From positions 81,557 to 145,556 of the forward strand of contig RQTK01000894.1 in assembly GCA_003991915.1 (NCBI GenBank): a DNA stretch of 64,000 nt. The letters run 5' to 3'. The position numbers were made by a program, and so were the translations under genes. The notes beneath the pieces are model-generated. The model did no database searches and had not been told where the DNA came from. It saw only the letters and a list, made by a program, of their open reading frames with translations. Below are positions 23,379 through 39,000 of this stretch, piece by piece. Position 1 is the stretch's first letter; each line of letters begins with the position of its first letter. Source of the stretch: Elysia chlorotica (Eukaryota > Mollusca > Gastropoda > Plakobranchidae).

Positions 23379-24907
23379 CCTCTCTCTATTCTCTATACTG
23401 TCTTTCTGTCCGCCCGTACATGTCTCTCTTTATCTTTCTCTTTCCTTCTCTATCACACCCATTGGCATCAGGATTTTAAAACAGACGGCATAAATGGCTT
23501 TCTATATGATTCTGTCATGAATAATGAAAATAACTGGGCGTCTACCGAGTATTTCAGGCGGTTGGACAGATGGTGAGACTGGTTGCTTTTTATTGACAAC
23601 ATTTTTCTTCGGCAAATTAAAATATCTTGATGTGGGCTAGATTACTCTATGTCGCGAGTGCTGAAGAAAACACTTTGTTTTGATAAAAAAATTTTTGCAA
23701 GATTAATTTCTATGTGTTTTAGTGACACTGTGAGGTTTTAATGTAATATAGTAAAAGAAAAATAATTATTTTTAGTCTTACTTATACCATGAGAATTAAT
23801 AATTGTACGTATGCTATCGCCTTTTGCTGTATTAATTTTGCTCTATATACATGAAGATTATTTACCGTTGCCTTTGTGATAATGATAAGAAATAATATTA
23901 TTTCATTTACCAAGGGATCCGTTTATATGAAGTGCATTTTGAGTTGTAAGCTCATGTAAGCTTACGTGGTAAATATAGGGATGATATGAGTTGTTTTGCG
24001 AGGTGGTAACTTTGTCAATGTGATTATTGCCTGGAGTTCTGAGGACCCATGCATGAACCTGATTACCCACATTTTCATTTTAAAAGGAATCAAGCTTTTA
24101 AGCGGTTATTAGATTCCTAATATTATATTTTATTTGTAAAAAATTAATGAAAGCATTTCACAATGTTTTGATGGTGAAGTTATCATATCTCATTTTTCAT
24201 TCTGACAAGTGAAACTAAAATTCCTTGCATAAACCTGTTCAGCCTCATATCCCAAGAAGCAACTTTCAAGCCCTGTGCACGAACTTGACAAGCCACTTTT
24301 CCAACATGGCGGCGCCTGTAAACAGAAAGCCAATATGGCTCGAAAATAGTCTTTGGAAGATTGACATAATACTGTGAAACTTTTTGAGATGGAAAAAAAA
24401 ACGTAAGCTCCATTAAAAAGGACATTGACATGGTCTCGGGACCCGTCACAATATTAGATCGCCAGGGAACCTAGGGATCGTTAAAACTAACAGATACCTG
24501 CTCCCCGACCAAAGAAGCCTGGCAGAACAAAACGTTCAATTCTTCCGATTATAGTTCGGTCATCTCGGCACCCATATGATTTATTTAAAAAATAGATCAT
24601 AACTAGTTAACTGGACTTTACAGCGTATCTAAACTGTACTGCTTGTGTTAAGTAGGCTATGTTTCATGTAAACGACTGCGTCTTACATAATCGTGTTTCA
24701 TGGATCTTGATTGGAGCGCGAATCGCTCCAACTCACAAAGCCTAATGAAAATATTTTAACAGGAATAACAGTTATCTCTTTGTCGATTTAATTTAGAAAT
24801 AAGGGGAGCAGTTTTATCTAAAAAAAACATCGGGGAAAGAGAGATAGATAGATAAAGAGAGAGAGAGAGAAAGAGAGAGAGACAGATAAAGAGAGATATA
24901 GAGAGAT

Positions 24908-24986
<79 letters not shown>

Positions 24987-27900
24987 CATTAATGATAGGA
25001 GAGAATCCATAGAGTTGTAGCCACGAGACTTCGACATGTTCGATTTTCTCATCGTTTGAGCCGTTATCTCGACACCCATAATTACGGTTATTAACTTTGG
25101 TCTCTATATTTTAATTTTTCTCTGTTTTAAATTAAAATTGGATTACACAAGCGAGGATCACAACGTTTTCATAATAACCCTTTCCTCATATTTAATATTG
25201 CTGCTTAGCAGCGATTATAATACACGTAAAACGAAAAATATCCCTATAGACGAAACATGTTTTTCTCGTTTTTTGTTATATTTAATTATTAATAATAATT
25301 TTATGAATAAATTATTGCTTTCTCATGTAGGCAATGAAAAATATACCCGTGCATAGCATTCAAACCTTGGGGGAAAACAGCTAAAAGTCTCGACAAAAGT
25401 TTAATAACATAAGTGGACAATGTTAGTGTGATCAAAGGTGTGTGTGTATGTGTATGTGGGGGTGATTGCTTGATACCCAACCTGAGCACTATATACACTA
25501 CATTATGGGAGGACTCCACACAAACGTCTGACAGAGCCAGTGCGGGGAGACCTGGAATCCTGTCTCAGATGATCACCTTACTCCGACCGAACCAGTAGGG
25601 GACCAGATTGGACACATACATTTTTAAACGGTCGTGCGATTCGAACCGGGGATCTCCCGATTGGGAAACCAAAGCTTAATCACTTGAGCAAGTTCGAATT
25701 CAGACACAACACTTGAAGTAAATCAACATCCCCTAAGCAGCCGTCAACAATGTCTGAACATAAAGTTGGTCACTAAACCTCTAAACAAGTCCTTACCTCA
25801 AGCTATTCGCCTTCAAGTATTACACAGCATCTCGTCATCACTCATCACCAGGCGTCGGTCTCCATGCACTCCTTGACCTCGTCTGTCGCCAAGACTAAAG
25901 CAACAGATAAAATATCCAGGCAGGTCGACCTGCAGTGTGAGCCAGCAGTTCTGGTGTTGACAATCTGGTTTATATCCAGCTTTTAGCATCTAGCCATTGG
26001 GACATGGGCTATAACAAAAAAAGATCAAATGAAACTTAACAGCTTTGCTTGCAAACAACTAAGAAAGGTTCTTGGAATTAAACATCCTATCACTATAAAA
26101 AGATGTTTTACAAAAAGACAGACTAAGTGACCTCACTATCATGGAAGCGAGACGGAGAGTCTTTGGTCCTATTTTAAGGCAGGATATTCGGGCACCAGTC
26201 AATGTGGCGATGATACAATATTTCGATATACAGAAGAGGGAGACTAAAAACATGAAATTGTCGTAACACCCAGAGATGATCTAAAAAGACTAAATAATCA
26301 CTATTGACCACATATTATACACAAGAAGGGATTTTTATCATCTACGCCCAGTCACCCAGAACAGAGAGTGTGGAAACACATTTCTGTAGCAATTTACAAA
26401 TCAGCCCAAGCAGAGGAGCCTGACGACATCTCAGCGGATGTGTTTTTAAGAGGGTCGGGTCCTGAGAATGTTTTGCTTTACTATGCACTAGTTGTAACTG
26501 CTGCATTGAGTTCAGCACCTTAACAATGTAGGAAAACTTATAATTTTTTAAACTCTATCTCATGTTTGCCATGGTGAGGCTGCCATATTGAATTTTTGGT
26601 ATCTAAAATTAGCGAGTTTTAAAATATATCTTGTCCTACAGTTCTCTACCAAATGACTTGAAACTTGTCAGACATGTGCAGGTACTGTATCTAAATAATA
26701 TAATAGAGCGGATTTTGGCTATTTGAAATAATTTTTTGTTTGTTTTGTGTGTGTGTTTTTTGTTGTTGTCTTAATTTTTGTTTACCTTACTGTAAAGTGT
26801 TAAAGGGAAATATTTCACCCATTACACTAATATCATAGGAGTTTTCAAAGCAATTAGTAAATTAGGGATAGGGGCGATGGATTTTAGTATCTTATATCTT
26901 AGAAAATCGCATTTGAAAATAGTGCATACAAAAATAATTTTAAAAGCATGCGAAAACCGCGAAGAAATGTGTCCCAAAATCGATCCTTAGTCATCCCAGC
27001 CGGTTATGCTGGTAAACACTCATCAAACTCGTTCTCTCTGGTTGACTTGAAAACTGAAACTAACAATCCAGCTTCGAAACAATCAAAATAACTAGAAATC
27101 GTGTTAGCTGAAACGACGAATTTGTGAGCGGAGATAGGAAATACCAGCGATCCAGAACCCTCAGTCAGGCTGTTTGAAGGCGTGGCGGCGCTTGCCATGC
27201 CTCCTAATGACAATATCTTGTTTACACACTAAATGCTGGTCAATCTACTGCAAATTATATTCATAACAGCGTGTCTTCTATGAATGAAACTATTAGATAT
27301 GGAGTGCCAACAGCAGTGTGGCTATTTTTATCTATGATCCTTTAAAGAAGCGGCACGAATCAAATACAAGAAATCAGGAAAACAACCGGAAGAGTCGTTG
27401 GAATTAGGGCTTTTCTTACTTGTTTTCTCGCAATTTTACAATCAGAAATGTGACTGGCTTTCAAAAATCTGAATTCAGATTGGGGAAAAATATCCAAATC
27501 ACTAAATTTGTGGTTCACGTGTCCACACAAATGGCTAAACTGACTGTAAAAAATAGAATCAAGAAGTCGATTTTCGGACACTTTACTAGCCATTTGAGGA
27601 CCCACCCCTCCTGTACGATTAAAGTCAAGTAAGTCATGTAGGGATTATAACACCAATAGAAGATGTTCGCGTAAAAATGTACCACTGCCTGAATAGCAGC
27701 GAAGTCCTTAACCTTTAATTCCTTTAATTGAGTCTCAGGAATCAACTTTTCATTATTTTGCACTATATTACAGAAACAGGCCAGGAGAACTTGAGGTCCT
27801 TCATGGATGGCACCACATCAAGTGTTGGGAACATCGCGCTCGCGCTTTTTACAGGTTTCTTTGGCTTTGGAGGATGGTGAGTAAATTAGATGTATAGTGT

Positions 27901-30900
27901 AAAGACATTATATGTTGCGTTAACTGTTGGTTTAAACAACCTAAATGCTTATGACATGATCTTTGTGTAAGTTTTTGGCTATTCAATGTTAAATCAACAT
28001 CCACCCAGCATACTAGTTTGTTTTTCAGCTGTAGCACTGCAGAATATCTCGAATTTAAAAACAAAGTCTATGAATGATATCCATCAATTAGGAATGATGT
28101 AATAGGCATCCACGTTGGAAAACGGGATAACCTATCAGCTGTTCTGCGCCTTCGCATTCCACAGGCAGAGTAAAAAGTACATCGACATCTTATCATCATT
28201 ATGGAGATTCTTCAGTTTTCTAGGGAACGGCATTCCAGTGTCATAATTATGATATTTGTAGCACTGCTTACTTCCAATAGTCACCTGGAATGCAGTAGCT
28301 GGCCATCAAGCCGGGGTCGAGGAGGCTAGAGTCAACCTTCAAGAAATCTTGGATTTGTTTTACCTCCCCTAGTTTTTCTGGTTTTTATTAATGTTGTTCA
28401 AAAAATCCTGAACTGAGACGGAGTTGCCTTATAGGTATACAAACCCTTGACCAGCTATTCGCCAGCTCGTAGCACTAACCAAAAGATAAAGCGATAGTTC
28501 TAAATAACCAGCGAGGGCATTTTCTGTTCGCCAGTTGTGATCGTTTTCATGGATAACACCCAAAAATTAATAGAAATCTAGATTATTGATGGTCTACACT
28601 TCTAAAATCCATACCATTTCCATCATAGCCCTCTTAGCGTTTACGTAATCTCTGTTTGAACAAAGCGCAGCTGTCTCCTATTTAAAACCTGCAAGGTCTC
28701 CAGGGAGGTTCCTACAAAGTTGCAGTCAAAACGGGACACCCCGGACTTGGCCAGTCACATTACAACTAGTTTACTAACATCGGCTCACTTAGGTGACCTG
28801 ATTGAACCAGGAACCTAGGGTTAGGAGCCGCTCCGCTCTAGCTCGCCACGAAACCAGATCGACCATTTTTAGTGGATCAATTGTTTTTATAATGTTGTCA
28901 AAGAACCCGAGGCCTGTTTGGCCTAGTCACTAGTGATACAAAATTATGGATGAACGTACAATGGTAGAATGGTAGGGAACACTCCAAACCACTTCCAGAT
29001 GTCTTTTCTAAGTTTACGTGTTGGATTGAGCTGTGGCTGGAAGACATGAGTGTAAGCTTATGCATTAGGGGTCTTAAGTGCAACCTTGTTGTAAGCTTAC
29101 GGCTCGTCTTAACATGTAAATTTTAGAATGATTACGACGTGTTGTAAGCTACTGTTACGTACTTACGAACCTAGAACCATTTTAGTGATAATCGTAACAA
29201 TAAATGTGTTTCTGTAAGAATGTGTCCTCATGTCGGAAAACCAGGTCTTCGTCTTCCTCATGCTATTGTTTTCGCCTAAAGATCCCTTTTAAAACGAATG
29301 GTTGTTTAGTACATTGGTATAGTGGGTGACACTAATGCAAAATGCACTTATGTTAAGAATTAGTGCACTTGTTGGTCTACTATATAACATCGTTTGATTT
29401 AATCTCTATCTACAGGCAGGTGATAACCATATTAGCTGAGGAGGTCAAAGATCCCGTCAAGTAAGATTTCTTTCGAAACCTATGTAAAAATCCTGCTTGA
29501 AACTTTAAAGATAATTTTATATTAAGAAGTGACAGTAACAGATTAAGAAACAAATCAGTTTCGGCACCATCCATATTTAATTTAAGTAAAACTTTTACAG
29601 AGAGCGCTTATATAGGCAAATACAGCGCAGCACTAGTCGGCTGTGTAAACACAAAATTAATTGCTCATGGTTTTTGTTTTCTATTGTTGCCATGTTAACT
29701 TGTTGTCCGCCATCAGAAACATCCCGCGCGGCATCTTGCTGAGCTTTAGTGTGGTCATAGTGGTTATGATGGCCACCAACTTTGCCTACTATGTGGTCCT
29801 CTCCAGGTCAGAGGCGTTTGGCTCCGACGCTGTTGCCATGGTCAGTCACCATAGTTACTTTTCGTTTGTCTGTTGATAAAGTCCAACACCAGCAACTAGT
29901 TTATATCGTGTTTAAGTCCAAAAGACTGACATCTGACAATTTTAAGAGCTGCCATACAGAGACAGAGGCATACACACGTTGACACAACAGAGTAATTGTT
30001 GGGGATACAACTTTTATTTGTGCAAAAAAATTGCTCTCTTTTTGAAATGCTCGTTTGTATTCTTCACTCCGCATGACGGTGTCTATAAGACTTGGTATCT
30101 GTATCTGTAATGAGATGTATTTCGTTACATAATGAAACTCCTGTTTAACGCCGCATTGTTGCAGACTTGTACGTGCTATTACCATTTCTAATTACATGCT
30201 ACTCGCACAAATGGTTTCTCTTATAATTTGTACTTAGATCGTATACAGATAACTCGAGTGGTCCTAGGACGGCAAGCGAACCAAAGCTATTTTCATTTTG
30301 ACCTGATAATTATGGCGTGATTGTCGAATCGAATCTTTTTCAAAATTGAAATTAACATATATTATGAATTGAATATATGATTTAACACTATATCTATTTC
30401 CTTTCGGAATAAATATAGATCAGAGCTGTAAAATACAGACAGCCAGGAGATATTAAAACAAGCATTTTTCCCGAAAAAAGCTTCACTACACGCAGGCCCT
30501 ACTAATATTTTATGATTTACACAGTAAAAAATTAAGCTCTTGACTGTGTGCGAAGCATTATTATTATTTTTTTGCGGTATTGAGTTCTCACTTATTTTGT
30601 CGTTTGTTGTTTTTATTGCAGCTGTTTGGTCGAATGGTCCATCCTATTTTTCCCGTGGTAATATCTGCGCTGGTATCATTGTGCTCCATTGGAACACTTA
30701 ATGTTCTCATCATGGGACAACCAAGGTTTGTTTAGATAAGACATTTTTTAATGATTTAATGCTGATAATAGGGTATATACCGCTTAATACAAATAGGTAG
30801 ATTTTATTCAGAAGAAAAAAAAAAAAAAAAAAAAAAATAGGGAGAAACTAGTTCAGGGAAACCCCTAGCGGATGACACCACTGGGCTCTATACGCTACAA

Positions 30901-33900
30901 GTAAGCTACACGCATAGACATATAACTATAGTTATATAAATCTATGGCTACACGTCGTGTTTGCTAGGAGTCTAATGTTCATATTGAGACTGATAGTATG
31001 CTTTTGCGTCTTCTATGCTGACACAGGCTGCTGTTCGCCGCGGGAAGGAACGGCCACATGCCTCGCATCATGACCATGCTCCACACAAAATACCATACCC
31101 CGTGGCCGGCCACCTGGATTCTGGTGAGTAACCTCTTTGTGAGTTATACCAACAGCCAGGAGGAAATTAACCCACCCCCTTATTTAAAAAAAAATTTCCA
31201 CCGTGATATAATGGAATTCGGTATTTCAATTACTGCTGTTTCAACTTTCCATTTTTTCCATTACTCGTTATTATCACCAGTCACTACCAAATTTATTTAT
31301 TGTATAACACCGATCAATATGATGTTGGGAAGAGGAAAAATTTCATTTTTCCAAACCGGAGCTTTTTTGAATGCCGGAACTATAAAAAACCACGAAGCTC
31401 AAACTAAAAAACAGATGATAATATATATATATATATATCTTTTTTATAATTCAAAATTCATATGTATGTTTATTTTTAGTTTTTTTATACGTAAAATATA
31501 ATAATAATTCTGATAAAATTTCCATATAATTGTGTTCAAAATCGATATCCTGCATGCTGGTTTTTCAACTTGCCATTATTCTCCTATGACAATTCAGTAC
31601 TAAGAAGGTAATATTGTATGTACAACTGACTATGTGACTGATCTAGACGACATGTTGATACATACCAGCTTTACTGGACATTGGGTCTAAATTCGCGACG
31701 TGTGTTTGTGGAATGGAAAACTGTAGATCAAGGACGGGTTTGGTATACTGATTTGAGTTTACACTCATAGCCATCGATATCGTACTTTACAGGATATATA
31801 CAGAGTAATCGGGCATACGAAAAAGTAAATTTGAAAATAAAAACTAGAAAAATAAAAACAAACAACATTACAGCAGTTCTGCACACATAAAAGCAAAGAG
31901 AAAGTTTATTCAATGTGGGAACTGTTAATGAAACGTTAAGAAATTGCTGGTGCATTACGGATGTTTGGACCATCACTTGCCTATGTCTTCTCTCCTTTGA
32001 TCCTTACAAAAGGACTTATCTATTCGGAAACCTATTAAATCCCACCCCTTTTTCGTTTTCCGGTTTATTTTCCGCGTGCCAATCTTCCCTCTCTTTACAT
32101 CGTGTAAAAATATAGGTGACCCAATGCAAGCTTGACTGGATACCTCCCTTCCTCATTTGTAACAAAATCTGTGTTGGGGACAATGCAATAGGTTTTCATA
32201 GTATTGAGTTTTTGTAGTTTTTTTTTCTTTAGCTGACCGATTGAGGTATCCACAGTTTAAAAAATATAGCTTCGAATGCACAAAGGGTGCACCCACTCTG
32301 TTAAGTGTGCATGTTTTGTTCACGCTTCCTCAAGCTTATGTAATGCACTAAAACCTGCAGCTTTGTAAAGCTCTCTATTTTGTAACCACTCATTAATGTT
32401 TTTGATGAGGTTGGTCACGAGTTGTTGATTTTTTTCCCACAGTGATCTTTTTTCAGGTATTCTTGTCAAGACGGTCACTACCATGACAAACTGTTTCCTG
32501 CAAACCCATCAATGTCATAAGCAAAATGCAAACTATGAATTCTTTTACAATTAATTCTAACTAATCTTACTTAGTCCGCGCTAGCCATAATACTATCGGG
32601 GCACCTTTAAAATGAGTGGAGAAAAACCAAGCAGTGACATTGCCTAATTTCTTACAACATTCTCTTACTTTGTCAATGTAGCAAACTGCTTTGTTGTGTA
32701 CGTGTGAATCTTCCTTTGAAAAAGGGAAGGCCTTTAACAGGCTATCAGTTCTATTCTTTAGCCTGATTTTAGGTAATTCATGGACTGTTGCCATTGTTAG
32801 ACTACCAGAGGTCCACAGTAACCAACCCGCCATTGGATCACTTTGTATGGGCAGCCAGTGGTTAGTGAAATCTGAAGCAACCCGATACGCTTGTTCCAGT
32901 CTGAAACGAAAATACTAAACCACCCATCTTGTTCAGACGGGCTACTGATCCCATGGCATCCGATCCGAATGCGCAAGCTAAAAAATACTGTTACCCGCAA
33001 AATCATCTGGATTCCTTATCAAACTGATATCTTGTTTTAGAACTTTTATGTTCTTCAGGATACAGTAACGCTTGAGAATCAAATTTTAATTCTGAAATTC
33101 TTTTTGATATGGGTGTTTAAACAATTTTATGAAACTCCTGGGGTAATGCGACAAATTGATATTTTAAGATTTTTATCGTTGGACCTTTTACATAAACAGT
33201 ACGAAGAGAATGATAGTCAAGTAATTAAAATTATTGAAGTATGATTGCTTTCGGGCAACTTAATGAACGTGTGATTTTTTTCTACATTTGAAATGTCCTT
33301 TACGGACCTGTTTCATCGTTTGACAATACTTATTGGTTTCCTATGGCAGCACCACCCTGTACATTAAGGTAAAAACTACCATTAAGAATTTATAAACGTG
33401 GAAGGGCTTCATGTTTTATACCACCCCAGGAATACCGAACTGTCCCTCCTAGTAGACCACTTAGAAACAACTTTAATCTCTTCTCAATTTAAACCTACAA
33501 TATCACGTTTTATTGGGCTCTATCTTGCTTCAGTTTTTCATCGGTCCAGAGTATAAAAAAGGACGAGAGCGTGTAAGGATATCAGGAGGATCGCCAATTA
33601 ATGTTAAATGTTAATCTTTTCTAAAATAGTTGGTTCTGTATAACAAGAAGCATACCTACATACATGCAAAAGACTAATCTTATATAAAATATATTTGTAA
33701 TTATAACGTGCATCCCAATTTACGCTGAAAATATAGGTGAGGCGGAGAGGTATATAGGCTACCCTGCGATTGATTAACAAACAATGGAGAAAGAGGGAAA
33801 ACAGAGGAGAGAAGGGCAGTGTGTGAGAGTGTGTGAGGGAAATTGATAAAATAAGGCGGATTTATCAAGGAGATACTAATTGATCGTTATCGGAAAACGG

Positions 33901-35855
33901 ACACACAACGGGTAATAACAAAAATGAGCAAACATTAGAACATCGGAAATATATCGCAATTCAAGAAAGGTGCTACACTGATACTTCGCTGGTGATTTCT
34001 TTCATCTTAACGAGGCAACAATTCTACGCAGTTCCTTTATTCAGATCTTGAATCGAGATCAATGAAAATATCCTCTATCCACAATTCTACACATGTGGCA
34101 ATCTATATTTGAGAAAAGGAAGTTCCAAAGGATCGGGGCTTTGTTCAACAACCAATGGTTGAATCTAGACACACATTACGGTGCAAAACAACATCATACA
34201 AAATTACTTTTGTTGTTGAGCAAATACCTTGCTCACTCTAATAAATGCAATCTCCTTTCTTTGCTGGTCCATCCAGGTACATAATTATTCCATTTTCTTT
34301 ATTTGCCATATTTCGCGAAACGCCTCTCCCACTAGGCAATTATCGTATTTTGTATTTACTCTCCATCACCATCCTCTCTTGGTCTCTACCTTTCTTTCTC
34401 TTCTTATCCGTGTTACCCCCCCCCCCCCAAAAAAAAAAAAAACAACAAAAAAACAAAACAAAAACAAAAACAAAAAACAAACAAACAAAAACAAAAAAAC
34501 AACAAAAAAAAACAACAACAAACAAACAAAAAACAAACAAACAAAAACAACAACAACAACAACAACAACAACAAAACATTAACAAAATTTCTTTCTCTAT
34601 CTATAATTTCTCAAACCATATGAGGCAAAATAAAATTAATAATTGTTAATATAAAAAGGACATTTAAAAATTTTTTGACATAATTATTAAAAGGCGGAAA
34701 TGAATACAATAGTCCGTAGGACTAAAACATAAACAAAACTGAAGCATAGCACACAAAAAAATCCACATAAGTGTTACACATTTTTCCTTACCTCAGAAAT
34801 AATTTCAAAAAAGGGAATATTAAGTAACTACAATATGAAATGAGGTTCATGAAAACGTGCTTTAGAGTAGGGGAGTAAAATATCATAATGTAACAGGAGA
34901 AATCGCAGTCTTACGAAATAGCAAAGATAAAAAATTTCACTTAGAAAAATAAAGTATAGGATATACCTATTAAAAATAGATAAAATGAAACAAGATCGAA
35001 AATAAAAAAAAAACGAACCGAAAGAATAAGAAAATGAAGATATAACTTAAAAAAAATCTGTCTCTATCTTGACACCAATTCCTTTGACACGTCAGTGTTT
35101 ACGTTTGAACCTTTACAACCAAGCTGTGCAAATTTGTTTTCTTTCTTCAACACATTATTTTTTTTTCATTCGACCGACATTATTTTTCATATAAGCAACA
35201 TTTTCAAAATGCCAGTCAGGAGGAAACGCCGTTTGAAGGGCCCCCCCCCCCCCTCCCCAAATATTTGTGAATAACAAAGGTTTTACTGCTGTGATTAAAC
35301 GATCACAAAAATTCATTAACCCTGTTTAAATTGTTTGTTTATACAATTAAAAAAATCAATTGTATCTCAAGCCTCCTTAGCAGAACGTGAAAACCTGTGG
35401 GTTGTCTTTGCATTTATACAATTTATAACTTGTAGGTTAAATAATTAATTTCTTGTTAAATGCCAACAACAAAAATTATGGGGACCCACTAGTTTTTTCT
35501 TTCTTTTTTTGTTTTTTTTTTGTTGTTTTTTTATACTAAAAAATAAAAACGTTAGAGCAAAAAAATTGTAATCAATACACGCGTAAAACATTAAACATGA
35601 TCAAATCAATGATATGTAGCATTCAAGCCATATTCATGGGGGGAGGGTGTACGTTTTTTTAAAAATTCAATTTCAATTCAAGACAGATAGAAGCACACTC
35701 ACCAATTTGAAGCGTTTTAATAATAATTGTTAGAGGACATATGGAAAATTAAAAAATTAGATACAAAAATTAATAATCTCCCCCCCCCCCCCCCTCTCTC
35801 TCTTTCTTGCTCCCGAACACGTAGTCTCACATTATACAGTTAGGGTCTCTCTTTA

Positions 35856-35886
<31 letters not shown>

Positions 35887-35924
35887 CTTTCGAGAACGTA
35901 GGTTCTCTCACTAGCTCCCTTCCT

Positions 35925-36005
<81 letters not shown>

Positions 36006-39000
36006 GCAGGAATTCGTCTCTACAGTTGTATAAATTCTAAGATACTATAGATTTAGAGTGTTATAGAAATAATATGGTGAGGATATGTGGTCTTAGAATT
36101 TTGAATACTACCGCAAGGAGCTGAATGACAATCGTCTATGGAGAGAGAAGGAAAACTACACGTTCATTATAATGTGTAATATTATCTTTATTCCGAAATT
36201 TTAGCTTAATTTTTATCGATGTAAACATTAATTTCGTCTGAGAAATGGAAAGAATTATTTCAACTTCCCCTTGAAGGATGAATACAGGTTTCTGTATTCT
36301 GTATTCTGTTTATCTAAGATTTGGATGATTGGATATAGTGAAACTCCCTCTTAAAAATGATAGGCCTACCCTAGTCCAACGTAACCAGAAGGGAAAGAAC
36401 GCGCTTGAAGTTGAACCGCAAAGCTACTGCGATCCCTTTTAACCACTAAAGTTGTTTTGTTTTAAAAATGATTCAATGTTGATTCACTCATCTTACATAA
36501 CAAAAAAACATCAACGACTTTGAGAAAACTAGATGTTTTGTTTTGGCAAATTGATGATCTGTCTAGAAAGAAATTTATATTTATATATTCCCATAATTTT
36601 GTTTTATATTCTGGCATCTTCTGTTCTCGCGTTATGTAAATCTATTTTCAGCTGTCCATTACCTAGAATGGATTATTGTTCAGCCCTACTACTTTCCAGA
36701 AAATGGTTGAGTATCATGGCGGTACGCTACTCCCACAATAATGGCAACTTTATTTCAGAATGCGGAGCAGTAAAAGTAAAAATCGAGATTGTGAAATGTG
36801 TCAATTTTGTTTCAATTTCAGGGTGTAGCTGCAACCTGCATGTTGGCTACTGGTTCTGTTGTCTCTCTCGTGGCTTCCGTCAGTCTCTTTGCGGGTATGT
36901 AGATCATGGACCCATGTCATCTGTTTTGTGATAAGCTCAAATAGGAAACCATACAATGGTATACTATACCCCCACGAACACCCCTACCATACACATATAT
37001 TACAGTCCTACATGTACTTGTTTCGTGGCATTGGCAGCTGAAGTGCTACTCTAGCTACTCCAGCTGGAGTTCTGTATTTCGTTTGTTTATCAAAGTTGTG
37101 ACATAAACTTTGAATCCGTCACTGACCATATTGTAAAGAATGATATTCCACACCAAAATTTGTGATTTTTCAGATTATGACCAGTTTTAATGATGAACAG
37201 TAACATTTAAAAGGCATATTGTGTTAGTTAATTACTTAGTTCTGTATAATCTGAATAAAACAAAGAAACCGGTCTAAGTAAAATCAATAGGGCCTATAAC
37301 TCTAAATCGCATTTTATTTGCTGCTCAAGTCAAAGGCTGCCCAGACACTTCGATACATTTAATTTGATTCTGGTTTAATTGTATTGGGGAAAGTACAATT
37401 CCCTAGACCTTCAAAGTTGCTAAGTGGAAGCAAAAAAAAAAAAAATAATAATGTTGTACCGGTAATTTAATTATCCAGAATGATGTTACCTTTCTTGTAG
37501 AAACCAGGAGGAGTGGGATACTATGTATATTTTTAGTTGTTTGCTTAACTTTAAGAAATGATCAGAAGTGGACAATAGTAGAGCTACTTGGTTGTTGTTG
37601 TTTTTTATTATGGTGCGACGGCAACAGTGTATTAAATTTTTTTTTCAAGATCAGCTAATGTGATAAAAATAAAGTCGAATGCAAATTATGAAACTGTTAC
37701 TATGTTGCTGTTGTTACTGGTTGTGGTGGTGATGGTGCTGTTGTTGCTATTGTCTTTGTTGTTCTTGTTATTTAATGAAATAGACCACTAAATAATTATG
37801 CTTGCAAAATTGGTTAAATTGAATGTAAATTACATTAGCTGCCCATGAATTACATAATTCTAAACTAACATATGAGCTTTCATATTATTGATCAGTGTAC
37901 CTTCTCTGTAAGGGATGAAATTTGTTTATAACAGACATTTCATAGATATCTTTTTTTCCTTCTTAGAATTTCTCACGTATAAAAGTTTGTTTGGTTATTG
38001 CAGGTGTCACTCATTTAATTTCATCATCTACATTCAGGCATTATGACTCTTTCCCTGGTCTTGTGCCTTCTCTTCTTAAGATGGAAGCAACCAAACAAAC
38101 ATAGACCATTGACAGTAAGTTTGTACAGCTACTTACGCAATGAAATGTTATGGAACGAAAATCTTACTAGCAAAGTCTCTAAAAGTGTGAGGGACAAGAA
38201 ATGAATTAGACATCATCGTAGCTAATGGCAATTATTTGAAGGACACGAGCGATATTTAAATAAAAACACCATGGTCATTGAAATAACCACTGTAAACTAC
38301 TTTTAGACACTCAAGTCTCAAGCATAATTGAAGTCGTTGGGGAAAGAGCAAGAAAATTTTATCCACGTTTTTTATCAGATGATAGTATAAACAGTGCATC
38401 ACTTCCTACTTATAAGATACATTTAACATCTTTGTGTCGTGTATTTTAATTGTATTGATGCTTATTTTATATTCTTTTGCAGATACCTATCGTTATTCCA
38501 CTTGTTGTCACAGTACTTATGGTGATCATCTTATGCGTTTCAATTTACCAGGAGCCAGCAGCTTTGATTTTCAATCTTCTAATCATTTCAATGGGTTTAC
38601 CAATATATACTCTGTTTTTTAAATGTAAAGCAGTAAAAAAGCGTTTGTCCTTCATGGGTAAGTACTGTTTGTTGCATCTATACTAATGATTACAGGAATG
38701 TTATTTTTTAATATATAATATCAAATTTAACGCCATATATTCTGTTCAGATGAATAACATGTTTATCTTGAAATTCGTGGGCCTTTTTTAATGTTCATAA
38801 TATGTTTCTTTTTCCCAAGGCAAGAAGACACTTAGCATATTAAATAATTCTCCATATTGCTTTGAAAAAAAGTAATTACAAATACATTGGTTTGATTGAA
38901 TTATACAGTCATCTTTCTAATAGGTGACTAGGTGGCATTGCAAAATGAAGCTTGAAAGCTCAAATCACTGTTTATATTCAGTGTTTTTTTTTCCTATTGT

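Noticed and set aside
31058-31501. 147-codon frame beginning in SLC7 exon 7
   Set aside because: Only the first 22 codons fit the transporter. A strong GTGAGT donor at 31124 ends the exon, and the rest is intron.
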